A DNA stretch of 10,692 nt, from the NCBI GenBank assembly GCA_041663285.1, contig JBAZSP010000033.1, positions 1-10,692 on the forward strand. The letters run 5' to 3'. Of the stretch, positions 1 to 5,561 are shown piece by piece. Made by a program: the position numbers and the translations under genes. This DNA comes from UBA1435 sp041663285. Lineage in GTDB: Bacteria > Patescibacteriota > Microgenomatia > UBA12405. Numbering within the stretch: position 1 is the first letter of the stretch; each line of letters opens with the position of its first letter. The notes under the pieces were generated by a model. It had not been told where the DNA came from. It did not search any database and worked only from the letters and a program-made list of their open reading frames with translations.

Positions 1-902
1 GTCCGCAGCTCAGTCACCGATAGCCCCGGTGAATCATCAATATAAAGCGGCGCTTCGGCCAAAATACCCATAGCCTCCGACAGTGAGGCAAAATCGTCAT
101 CCGACAGCTGGCCCGTCTTTAGTTTCCAGGCATCTATTAGCCCCTGTCTTACGAGCAATCTATCCACCAGCTCTTCCTTGCTCATTTCCAGGGAAAAAAC
201 ACAAGTCGGCATTTTAGCCTCCACCGCCACATGCCGGGCAATATTCAAGCAAAATGCTGTCTTCCCTACCCCTGGTCGGGCTGCCAATACCAACAAATTG
301 CTATCCTGCATTCCTGCCAGCATATTATCTAATGTTTTAAATCCGGTCGACAAGCCCCTCAACCCACTACCCAATTTCTGCAGCTCATCTAGCCTGTCGA
401 AACTGGCTGTCAGTACCTCCCTCAAAGATGACGGTACTGATTTCAGGTGTCTTTGAGACAACGAAAATACTTCCTGTTCGGCAATATCCAGCAATTCTTC
501 TGACGCCAAACTCTCATCAAAAGCTTTTTCCGTAATCCTGGCTGCTGCGCTTATAAGCTCTCGTTTAGCCGACAATGCTTTAATAATTCTTCCATAACTT
601 TCAGCGTTAGCTGCTGTCGGCACCTCATTGGCTAATCTGGCCAAAAAAGCCTTCCCTCCTACCTTTTTTAATCTCCCCAATTCCTTCAATTTTTCCGATA
701 CGGTCACCATGTCAATCGGGCTCCGATTTTCGTAAAGCCCCAGCATTGCCTCAAAAACAGTCGCATTATTACCGTCATAAAAATGTTCCGGCCTCAAAAA
801 CTCCGAAACTCCCAGCACGGCATCATTATCAATCAAAATCGCCCCCAAAACCGAAATTTCGGCTGCTTCCGAACGCGGCGGCATTCGATAATTTTCGTCC
901 AT
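1..902 (-). CDS. dnaB: Replicative DNA helicase DnaB, C-terminus cut off by window edge
   Basis: DnaB is the hexameric ATP-driven helicase that unwinds DNA at the replication fork and interacts with primase. About 300 codons are visible from the ATG at 902-900 to the edge; the family is usually about 440-470 residues, so roughly the last third (remaining RecA-fold motifs and DNA-binding loops) lies outside. The N-terminal helical DnaB domain is at about residues 10-110 (SEAAEISVLGAILID near the start), followed by a linker and the start of the RecA-like ATPase domain at about 175. The Walker A is ARPGVGKT at residues 208-215, followed by the family-typical VFSLEMSKEELVDRL. The start lies 3 nt after the stop of the MBL-fold gene, so the two are surely cotranscribed from the promoter at 1487-1495. 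No frameshift is seen. The identification is very secure. Confidence 0.97.
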   Translation of the reverse strand, partial: MDENYRMPPRSEAAEISVLGAILIDNDAVLGVSEFLRPEHFYDGNNATVFEAMLGLYENRSPIDMVTVSEKLKELGRLKKVGGKAFLARLANEVPTAANAESYGRIIKALSAKRELISAAARITEKAFDESLASEELLDIAEQEVFSLSQRHLKSVPSSLREVLTASFDRLDELQKLGSGLRGLSTGFKTLDNMLAGMQDSNLLVLAARPGVGKTAFCLNIARHVAVEAKMPTCVFSLEMSKEELVDRLLVRQGLIDAWKLKTGQLSDDDFASLSEAMGILAEAPLYIDDSPGLSVTELR

Positions 903-905
903 ATT

Positions 906-1481
906 TTAGCTTTCTTTCAGAATAACAACTTCCATCCCGTCGGGTAGCTCGTCTTTGTCAACCTTCAGGCTGTCCACCGCTTCCTGGCCTTCTACATCAC
1001 AACTATCCAAAAACCTTTTTAGATTCTTCTTCTCCTGGTCACCATCAATCACTACTAGGTAATTTGCCCCCCACTTTTTTACCCAGCTCAAAATTTCCTT
1101 ATCAGTCGCTTTCTGTTCGTCGGCCAATTTGACTACCAGCACATCGACACTTTCTATTCTATCCCGTCTCTTATCTGTCAAGGTTTCACTCAATAATCCC
1201 ACCGTCGCCACGGTCACCCCGTCAATCGTAAAAACATAGACGGTGTCTTTGCCTCCGGCGCTATATCCGCCAATCTCTACTCCGCCTACTTCGTATTCAC
1301 CCGGGCCTTTCAGCACCACTCTTTGGCTATCAATTCCCAAAAAATCGAGCTTGCTATTGCTGAATGCCACTATTCGGGAATTAATCTTCCCCAAATTTGT
1401 CTGGCTATCAGGGTCAAGCACCACCCCCTCCTTTTTACCTTTCAATAGTATTGTCTGCTGTCCGATTTGTCTAATTTCCAT
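906..1481 (-). CDS. Degenerate metallo-beta-lactamase-fold (UlaG/COG2220-like) protein, probably non-catalytic
   Basis: 191 aa with no signal peptide or membrane segment. The pattern VVLKGPGEYEVGGVEI (residues 55-70), then a beta-rich stretch, then VATVGLLSETLTDKRRDRIESVDVLVV (quoted in part: residues 91-117), matches the layout of small COG2220 MBL-fold hydrolases. In active members the first motif leads to an essential His, the second contains GD, and an HxHxDH loop is present. Here the first position is Gly (IGGYSAGG), GD is replaced by GL, and no HxHxDH is found. The metal site therefore appears lost and a hydrolase activity should not be assumed. The gene lies 3 nt upstream of dnaB and is first in that operon. 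Its ATG coincides with the expected transcription start of an extended -10 promoter, so the mRNA is probably leaderless. The fold call is moderately sure; the cellular role is unknown. Confidence 0.7.
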   Translation of the reverse strand: MEIRQIGQQTILLKGKKEGVVLDPDSQTNLGKINSRIVAFSNSKLDFLGIDSQRVVLKGPGEYEVGGVEIGGYSAGGKDTVYVFTIDGVTVATVGLLSETLTDKRRDRIESVDVLVVKLADEQKATDKEILSWVKKWGANYLVVIDGDQEKKNLKRFLDSCDVEGQEAVDSLKVDKDELPDGMEVVILKES

Positions 1482-1486
1482 AAGTC

Positions 1487-1495
1487 ATTTTATCA
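1487..1495 (-). promoter_or_regulatory. Extended -10 promoter of the MBL-fold/dnaB operon
   Basis: Read on the minus strand this is TGATAAAAT, a TGn extended -10 with TAAAAT. The expected start site 6-7 nt downstream falls on the ATG at 1481, suggesting a leaderless transcript. No convincing -35 is visible. It sits in the same 52-bp divergent gap as the plus-strand promoter at 1514-1522. Confidence 0.55.
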
Positions 1496-1513
1496 TTCCG
1501 GAAGCATCGTTTA

Positions 1514-1522
1514 TGGTATCAT
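1514..1522 (+). promoter_or_regulatory. Extended -10 promoter of the surface-protein gene pair
   Basis: TGGTATCAT is a TGn extended -10 (TATCAT). The predicted start at about 1529 leaves only about 5 nt before the ATG at 1534. This argues against the in-frame ATG at 1513, which would lie inside the promoter. Confidence 0.5.
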
Positions 1523-1533
1523 TTAAGGTACTC

Positions 1534-2007
1534 ATGCTTAAGGAACTTATCTTGGCCATAATTCTGGGCTCAATCCTCGGGTTCGGTGTTACCGGTGGTT
1601 TTATAACCCTCAAAAAATCCGGTAAGCCAAACCTTCCGCCATCGTCAAACGCCCCCACCCCCACCATTTCGGCTCCAAACAACCCTGTTGTTTCTACTGC
1701 TCCTACTCCATCCTTCAGCCCGGAACTTCCCGAAAACAACATCAATTTGACTATCGACGAACCTCTAAACGAATCAATAGTCGCCAATTCCAAAACTACT
1801 ATCAAAGGAACCACAGCTGCCGATAGTCATTTAGTCGTCGCCACTCCCTTAAAAGTTTTTACCCTTACCGCCGACAGCCAGGGGTACTTCGAAACCGAAG
1901 TTGAACTGGAATCCGGCGTTAATTTAATCCAAGTTAATTCCTCCACCCCCGATAATTTTCAGTACGAAAAGGAGCTTATCGTTACCTATTCCACCGCCAA
2001 AATATGA
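1534..2007 (+). CDS. Membrane-anchored extracellular protein with Pro/Thr/Ser linker and Ig-like beta-sandwich
   Basis: 157 aa from ATG 1534, with AAGG at 1525-1528 as a weak ribosome binding site. Upstream in-frame ATGs at 1243 and 1513 are less likely: the first runs antisense through the MBL-fold gene, the second lies in the -10 element. An N-terminal hydrophobic segment (LILAIILGSILGFGVTGG, about residues 5-22) looks like a signal anchor. It is followed by a Pro/Thr/Ser/Asn-rich linker to about residue 70 and then one beta-sandwich with the pattern NLTIDEPLNESIV, IKGTT, DSQGYFETEVELESGVNLIQV. That pattern is typical of bacterial Ig-like/glucodextranase-B-like domains found on cell surfaces. 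The stop overlaps the next gene's start (ATGA at 2004-2007), so the two are translationally coupled and likely work together on the outside of the cell. The specific ligand is unknown. Confidence 0.75.
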   Translation: MLKELILAIILGSILGFGVTGGFITLKKSGKPNLPPSSNAPTPTISAPNNPVVSTAPTPSFSPELPENNINLTIDEPLNESIVANSKTTIKGTTAADSHLVVATPLKVFTLTADSQGYFETEVELESGVNLIQVNSSTPDNFQYEKELIVTYSTAKI

Positions 2008-2759
2008 TAAAGTTTCTAGCTCTCTTTCTGATCTCGGCTCTCTTTCCCCCCGCAATCTTCGGCCAAAGCCCGACAGTGCCATTAAGCTCGCCGTCAGCCA
2101 TCCTCACCACTTCCCCCAAGGCCAGCGACATCCAAAAAATTCGCGAGGCCGTCCAGCAAAAGGTTAAAGAAAAACTTAAAGAAATCACCTCTCCTGCAAA
2201 TCAAAAAAAAGCAATTATTGGTAAGGTTATCCAATCAGGTGACTTAAGTTTAACTATCGATTACGCCAACACCCCCGTCACTTTTTCGGTTGCCCCCGAT
2301 GCCGTCTTTATCGATCTAAAAAGAAACAAAACCTCTTTCGAAAAAATCAAAATCGGCCAGGATATTTTGGCTATGGGTTATCAGGACGAAGCTGGGCACC
2401 TCGAAGCCCGGCGGATTGTCTTTATAACTATCCCCGAGCTGACAGCCAAAAAATACAACATCGTTACCGCCAAAGTTGTTGACATCTCGCAATCCTCCCC
2501 AATTATCGTTATTGTCCCCTATACTCAAAAAGATATTCAGTTCCAGCTTAAAATCGACTCCAAGACTACCGAAATTACCAACCTTCAGGGTAACAAAATT
2601 AAGCTAACCGATCTTACCACCGGCCAAAAAGTTACTGCCATCTTCCCGCTTACCAGCACCAATTCAAAAACCTATACGGCAGCCAAGATAATCAACTTTG
2701 ACTATCTCCGCGCCACTTCCCCCACCCCGACACCCAAAACTCCCAAACCTTCTAACTAG
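2004..2759 (+). CDS. Secreted protein with signal peptide and two DUF5666-like beta domains
   Basis: 251 aa. A classical signal peptide is present (MIKFLALFLISALFPPAIFG, cleavage probably before Gln21), followed by a Ser/Pro/Thr-rich stretch and a charged helix (SDIQKIREAVQQKVKEKLKE, about 41-60). Two related beta-rich units follow: about 69-140 (IIGKVIQSGDLSLTID, then GQDILAMGYQDEAG and EARRIVF) and about 153-230 (TAKVVDISQSSPIIVIV, then TGQKVTAIFP and AAKIINF). The repeated GKV...GQ-I-A-G...A--I pattern resembles DUF5666-like OB-type domains common in CPR surface proteins. The C-terminus is a short Pro/Thr tail without a sorting signal or membrane segment, so the protein is likely exported and free or held by partners. 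It starts inside the stop of the upstream membrane-anchored gene. Function is unknown; localisation is fairly sure. Confidence 0.75.
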   Translation: MIKFLALFLISALFPPAIFGQSPTVPLSSPSAILTTSPKASDIQKIREAVQQKVKEKLKEITSPANQKKAIIGKVIQSGDLSLTIDYANTPVTFSVAPDAVFIDLKRNKTSFEKIKIGQDILAMGYQDEAGHLEARRIVFITIPELTAKKYNIVTAKVVDISQSSPIIVIVPYTQKDIQFQLKIDSKTTEITNLQGNKIKLTDLTTGQKVTAIFPLTSTNSKTYTAAKIINFDYLRATSPTPTPKTPKPSN

Positions 2760-2779
2760 TTCGTAATTTCAACCCCGGT

Positions 2780-2807
2780 TTGACAACTCCGATTAAATTG
2801 CTACAAT
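2780..2807 (+). promoter_or_regulatory. Strong consensus-like sigma-70 promoter driving small RNA A
   Basis: TTGACA at 2780-2785, 16-nt spacer, TACAAT at 2802-2807 with an extended TG at 2799-2800. This is the closest match to consensus in the window. The start site is expected at about 2813-2815. No open reading frame follows, so it drives an untranslated RNA. Confidence 0.8.
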
Positions 2808-2813
2808 ACTATC

Positions 2814-2908
2814 AATGACCAATCAATTAGGCACTATTGCCCATCATCACGCCAACTAAGCCTGGCGGGCGTCCTGATTGATCAAAGCCCCGCCCCGGGG
2901 CTTTTTTT
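2814..2908 (+). ncRNA. Orphan small RNA A (~95 nt): promoter, bent hairpin, terminator
   Basis: The stretch has its own strong promoter and ends in an intrinsic terminator. It folds by eye into a closing helix TCAATTAGG (2823-2831) with CCTGATTGA (2873-2881), one G-U pair included. A short GCC/GGC step (2839-2841 with 2868-2870) and an apical helix CGCCA (2850-2854) with TGGCG (2863-2867) follow. The interior loops are larger on the 5' side. I do not recognise a known family: it lacks the SRP Alu/domain IV core and the conserved tmRNA, RNase P and T-box sequences. It has no coding potential of note. It could be a trans-acting sRNA or a compact structural RNA. Confidence 0.6.
2884..2908 (+). 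terminator. Intrinsic terminator of small RNA A
   Basis: AAAGCCCC (2884-2891), 5-nt loop, GGGGCTTT (2897-2904), with a T run reaching 2908. An 8-bp stem plus seven Ts makes a strong terminator. Confidence 0.88.
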
Positions 2909-2912
2909 AGTT

Positions 2913-2959
2913 TCTTTAGGCCAAAATTTGGAATGCAATGACACAATTTTGCCTAAAGA
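2913..2959 (+). repeat. Long inverted repeat spanning the -35 of the tRNA-His promoter
   Basis: TCTTTAGGC (2913-2921) is exactly mirrored by GCCTAAAGA (2951-2959). After one bulged base, AAAATT is mirrored by AATTTT (about 2923-2928 with 2945-2950). The repeat encloses the presumed -35 and abuts the -10, the geometry of an operator or of a competing RNA hairpin in readthrough transcripts. Confidence 0.6.
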
Positions 2960-2965
2960 TACAAT
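2938..2965 (+). promoter_or_regulatory. Probable promoter of tRNA-His
   Basis: ATGACA (2938-2943), 16-nt spacer, TACAAT (2960-2965). The predicted start at about 2972 gives the tRNA an unusually long leader of about 109 nt. The elements lie in and beside the inverted repeat 2913-2959, so access could be controlled. Confidence 0.5.
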
Positions 2966-3008
2966 CCCAATGAACAAAAATCACATTGGAAAAATTCTTT
3001 AACAACAT

Positions 3009-3054
3009 GGTGAAACGTAATGAATTTTTTAACAAAAATTCAAACGTTTCTACC
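3009..3054 (+). repeat. Large AT-rich hairpin in the tRNA-His leader
   Basis: GGT, GAAACGT (3012-3018) and TGAATTTTT (3021-3029) pair with AAAAATTCA, ACGTTTC (3044-3050) and ACC (3052-3054), about 19 bp with small bulges and a 4-nt loop. There is no trailing T run, so it is not a normal terminator. It is directly followed by a second hairpin (3053-3082). Confidence 0.6.
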
Positions 3055-3082
3055 ACGTTTTCGCTAAAGGCGAATTACGTGG
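3053..3082 (+). repeat. Hairpin overlapping the 5' end of tRNA-His
   Basis: CCACGT (3053-3058) pairs with ACGTGG (3077-3082), and TTCGC pairs with GCGAA inside, with loop TAAAG. The 3' arm includes G-1 and G1 of the tRNA, so this helix would compete with acceptor-stem folding until the leader is removed. Confidence 0.5.
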
Positions 3083-3155
3083 TGGCTGTAGCTCAATTGG
3101 TTAGAGCACTTGCCTGTGGAGCAAGTGGTTGCGGGTTCAAGTCCCGTCAGTCACC
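3081..3155 (+). tRNA. tRNA-His (anticodon GTG)
   Basis: A full cloverleaf is visible. Acceptor GTGGCTG (3082-3088) pairs with CAGTCAC (3148-3154) with one G-U. The D arm is GCTC/GAGC, and the anticodon stem is CTTGC (3109-3113) with GCAAG (3121-3125). Loop CTGTGGA carries GTG at 3116-3118, and the T arm has GCGGG, TTCAAGT, CCCGT. The extra G at 3081 (G-1) faces C73 at 3155, the histidine identity pair read by HisRS. After C73 the genome reads C-A-T, so the CCA tail is not fully encoded and a CCA-adding enzyme is needed. The gene lies about 320 nt upstream of the racemase-hisS pair. Confidence 0.95.
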
Positions 3156-3169
3156 CATGACTTATTAAT

Positions 3170-3430
3170 AAGGATTAACAGATGATCCAGCTCTCAAGCC
3201 AGGCGATAGTGGAAAAATTTTGGCCACGCTTCGTCAATCTCAAACCCAAAAACGAAATGGACCAAAAAAAACGTAAATAACTACTTTAACCATCATACCC
3301 ACACGCTGGTCAGCCGATCGGCGGGGTATCGCCTGGCCTTAATCTAGTAAGCCATTCTGGCTTGGCTGTCCTCCTCTGGAAAGTTCAGAATCCTTCATTA
3401 AAACCAAACCCCCGCAATACGGGGGTTTTT
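3170..3430 (+). ncRNA. Structured ~260-nt leader RNA (RNA C) ending in a terminator before the racemase-hisS operon
   Basis: The ends pair: AAGGATT (3170-3176) with AATCCTT (3389-3395), and TCCAG (3186-3190) with CTGGA (3376-3380). Inside, GCCAGGCGATA (3198-3208) pairs perfectly with TATCGCCTGGC (3327-3337). This encloses a small GTGG/CCAC hairpin (3209-3227) and a long A-rich, weakly structured segment (about 3235-3300). A separate 6-bp hairpin AAGCCA/TGGCTT lies at 3349-3363. The terminator at 3406-3430 ends 44 nt before the racemase start. GCGGGG (3321-3326) could pair with CCCCGC (3410-3415) in the terminator's 5' arm, a possible antiterminator. There is no T-box consensus (TGGNACC) and no recognised tmRNA, RNase P, 6S or SRP signature. 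A free-standing RNA and a cis-acting attenuator both remain possible. The 5' end is uncertain, and it may be cotranscribed with tRNA-His. Confidence 0.6.
3406..3430 (+). terminator. Intrinsic terminator at the end of RNA C
   Basis: AAACCCCCG (3406-3414), loop CAATA, CGGGGGTTT (3420-3428) and a T run to 3430. The stem is 9 bp. It stands directly in front of the racemase-hisS operon, so those genes need either antitermination or their own promoter. A weak AT-rich candidate (TATATAAG near 3452-3459) is all I see. Confidence 0.85.
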
Positions 3431-3474
3431 AAATGGTCCAATCCCCCATTTTATATAAGTTAAATAATTAAATT

Positions 3475-4221
3475 ATGAAATTCTCATATCAGTTAATTTC
3501 CGCCTCCGGTAATCCTACTGCCATAGTCTATGGCCAGTTTTTGCCATCTCAAAAAAACAAGATAACTTCAGCTATTTTTGCTCGGAATAAGCTGGTCGAG
3601 CAAGTCGGCTTTATCTATCAAAAATCCGGCCAAGTTTATTTCGATATGATGGGAGGTGAGTTCTGTGTCAATGGCTGTCGTTCGGCCGCTTTTTCTTTAT
3701 TAAAATTTAAACCGGGTATCACCTCGTTTAAAGCTAGTGGAACGGCAAAGACAATTACTGCGCAAATTAGTACCGATTTTCAAAGCTCCATTAAACTCCC
3801 CTGCTCCCCCGTCCCCAAAAACTTCAGCTACCAACCATTCTTCTCCATCACCCTGTTTGGGTCCAAAATTTTCGTCATTCCGAAATTAGGAAACCAAATA
3901 TTGGCCACCCGTATACTCAACTCCTTAAGTTGCGAAAAATACCCAGGCATTGGTATCATGTTTTTCCGAGCTTGTCAGAGCGAAATTTTACTTAACCCCT
4001 ACTTTTATGTCCCACAAACAAAAACCTTTATTAACGAAACTGCTTGTGGTAGCGGTAGTCTAGCAGTAGCCCTTTACCTAAAATATTTTAAAAATATTAG
4101 TCAAAGCATTTATTCTATTCGGCAACCTTCAGGCTTATTAATTAATATTAAATTCGGCCCAACCACTATCGAAGGTCCGACCCGATTTTTAGGTAATTAT
4201 AATGTTACAATCAACCTATGA
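3475..4221 (+). CDS. DapF-fold amino-acid racemase, histidine racemase (CntK)-like
   Basis: 248 aa, cytosolic. The two-cysteine DapF architecture is clear. SGNPTAIV lies at 11-18, EQVGFI at 42-47, the first catalytic Cys is C64 in GGEFCVNGCRS, and the second is C191 in ETACGSGSLA. It ends with IRQPSG (215-220) and a beta-rich tail. Within the DapF superfamily the pattern resembles, from memory, staphylococcal histidine racemase CntK (EQVGFI, NEFCGNA, VGMML, ENSCGSG, HQPGGSI) more than diaminopimelate epimerase. These enzymes invert the alpha-carbon with a thiolate/thiol pair. The usual CGN after the first Cys is CVN here. The context fits histidine: tRNA-His lies upstream, and the stop (TGA 4219-4221) overlaps the hisS start. 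Substrate is inferred; DAP epimerase or another racemase specificity cannot be excluded. No Shine-Dalgarno is visible; the start gives a normal family N-terminus. Confidence 0.8.
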   Translation: MKFSYQLISASGNPTAIVYGQFLPSQKNKITSAIFARNKLVEQVGFIYQKSGQVYFDMMGGEFCVNGCRSAAFSLLKFKPGITSFKASGTAKTITAQISTDFQSSIKLPCSPVPKNFSYQPFFSITLFGSKIFVIPKLGNQILATRILNSLSCEKYPGIGIMFFRACQSEILLNPYFYVPQTKTFINETACGSGSLAVALYLKYFKNISQSIYSIRQPSGLLINIKFGPTTIEGPTRFLGNYNVTINL

Positions 4222-5558
4222 ATACTGATAATCAGCAACTTGATAAACCCCAAACCCTCCGTGGTTTTAGCGATTGGTTCGCTCCCGATGTCCGGCAGCG
4301 GCAATTCGTTATCAATACCTTCGTCAAGACTTTCGAAAAATACGGTTATGAACCACTCGAAACTCCGGCTTTAGAATACAGCCAATTTATGCTTGGCATA
4401 AGTGGCGAGGAAGCCGAAAAGCAATTTTATCGTTTCAAAGACCAAGGGGGCCGCGACGTCATGCTTAAGTACGAAGTCATGACTGCCATGTGCCGGGCGG
4501 TGGCCGCCAATTTTGACAAAGTTGTTTTTCCCTACAAACGTTACCAAATCCAGCCCGTCTGGCGGGCTGAAAATACTCAAAAAGGCCGTTACCGCCAGTT
4601 TACCCAATGTGACGCCGACACCATCGGCTCCCCCTCAATGCTGGTTGACGCTGAATTTATCCAAATGGGATTAGAAATCACCTCTCGTCTGGGATTTAAG
4701 AAGTTTTTTGCTAAAGTCAGTAACCGCAAGTTTTTAGAAGGTTTGGCCAAATATTTCCAAATCCCGGATTCCCAATTCTATGGCCTTTGCATGTCGCTCG
4801 ATAAATTGGTAAAAATCGGATCCAAGGCCGTTATCGACGAACTGGTCGAAAAACGGGGGCTTGATCTAACTACCGCCCAAAAAATTCTTGATCTTATTAA
4901 CCCCGACAAATTCTCCGCCCTATCAAATGATAAAATTTTAGCCGCCTTTCAATCCAATATTGGCCAAACGGAAATTGGCCGCCAAGCTCTTGATGAGTTA
5001 AGCCAAATTTTTGAATTTTTAGCTGTCTCTTCAGTTGACCCCCAGCTATACCGCTTCGATCCCTCCCTGGCTCGCGGCCTAGCCTCTTACACCGGCCCGG
5101 TTTGGGAATTTGAAGTCATTGACGGCGGCGTAGGGTCTATTGCCGGTTGCGGCCGTTACGATAATGTCATTGGTCGCTACCTTAAAACCGACAAACTCAT
5201 CCCGGCCACCGGCGGCTCCTTCGGTATCGAAAGAATATGTGACATTATCAAAGGCCAAAATCTATTTTCTCCTCCCCCCTCCCCCACCAAAGCACTGGTA
5301 ACAATATTTTCAGAAGAATTTTTAGCCGAAAGCCTAAAGATTGCCAATGCTCTCCGTTCTTCGGGAATTCCTGTTTTACTTTATCCTGATTCGGAAAAGC
5401 TTTCCAAACAGTTTAAATATGCTGATGCCAAACAAATTCCCTATGCTCTGGTTATCGGCCCCGACGAAAAAGCCAAAAACGTCATTACTATCAAGAGCCT
5501 GGAATCACAAACCCAGCAATCCTTACCTCTTGACCAGATTATTACTATGTTAAAATAA
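4218..5558 (+). CDS. hisS: Histidyl-tRNA synthetase
   Basis: 446 aa, a class II aminoacyl-tRNA synthetase that charges tRNA-His with L-histidine at the expense of ATP. The N-terminal RGFSDWFAPDVRQRQF leads to motif 1 (about 45-60). Motif 2 contains R116-A-E (VWRAENTQKGRYRQF). The histidine-specific loop is LARGLASYTGPVWEFE (284-299), GCGRYDNVIG follows, and motif 3 is GGSFGIERI (332-340). The C-terminal anticodon-binding domain begins at about 358. Length is normal (about 420-450). The usual LRPE before the helix is LKYE (83-86), a subgroup variant. The start overlaps the racemase stop by ATGA, so translation is coupled. The cognate tRNA-His(GTG) with G-1:C73 is in the same window. The 3' end overlaps the promoter of RNA B. 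Confidence 0.97.
   Translation: MNTDNQQLDKPQTLRGFSDWFAPDVRQRQFVINTFVKTFEKYGYEPLETPALEYSQFMLGISGEEAEKQFYRFKDQGGRDVMLKYEVMTAMCRAVAANFDKVVFPYKRYQIQPVWRAENTQKGRYRQFTQCDADTIGSPSMLVDAEFIQMGLEITSRLGFKKFFAKVSNRKFLEGLAKYFQIPDSQFYGLCMSLDKLVKIGSKAVIDELVEKRGLDLTTAQKILDLINPDKFSALSNDKILAAFQSNIGQTEIGRQALDELSQIFEFLAVSSVDPQLYRFDPSLARGLASYTGPVWEFEVIDGGVGSIAGCGRYDNVIGRYLKTDKLIPATGGSFGIERICDIIKGQNLFSPPPSPTKALVTIFSEEFLAESLKIANALRSSGIPVLLYPDSEKLSKQFKYADAKQIPYALVIGPDEKAKNVITIKSLESQTQQSLPLDQIITMLK
5530..5556 (+). promoter_or_regulatory. Promoter of small RNA B inside the 3' end of hisS
   Basis: TTGACC (5530-5535), 15-nt spacer, TAAAAT (5551-5556) with extended TG at 5548-5549. The expected start is at about 5562. 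It lies almost wholly within the last codons of hisS. Confidence 0.55.
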
Positions 5559-5561
5559 ATC

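Noticed and set aside
1243..1533. Longer N-terminus for the membrane-anchored protein
   Set aside because: It would run antisense through the MBL-fold gene and cross both divergent promoters. The hydrophobic anchor sits naturally just after ATG 1534.
2986..3168. 60-codon open frame across tRNA-His
   Set aside because: It reads through the whole tRNA and the leader hairpins, so it is a chance frame.
3288..3305. Run of His codons (CAT CAT ACC CAC) in the leader before hisS, suggesting a his-type attenuator peptide
   Set aside because: The frame is open from 3210 to 3347 but holds no ATG, GTG or TTG before the His codons, and no ribosome binding site. The only nearby ATG (3257) is in another frame and ends after seven codons.
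3170..3430. T-box riboswitch, tmRNA, RNase P RNA, 6S or SRP RNA for RNA C
   Set aside because: No TGGNACC T-box sequence, no tRNA-like 3' end or tag ORF, no RNase P core, no SRP domain IV core. GTTCAGAATCC at 3383-3393 recalls a T-loop but has an 8-nt loop and a mismatched stem.
2760..3474. CRISPR array or mobile-element end
   Set aside because: No evenly spaced direct repeats, no cas or transposase genes. The repeats present are inverted and fit RNA hairpins.
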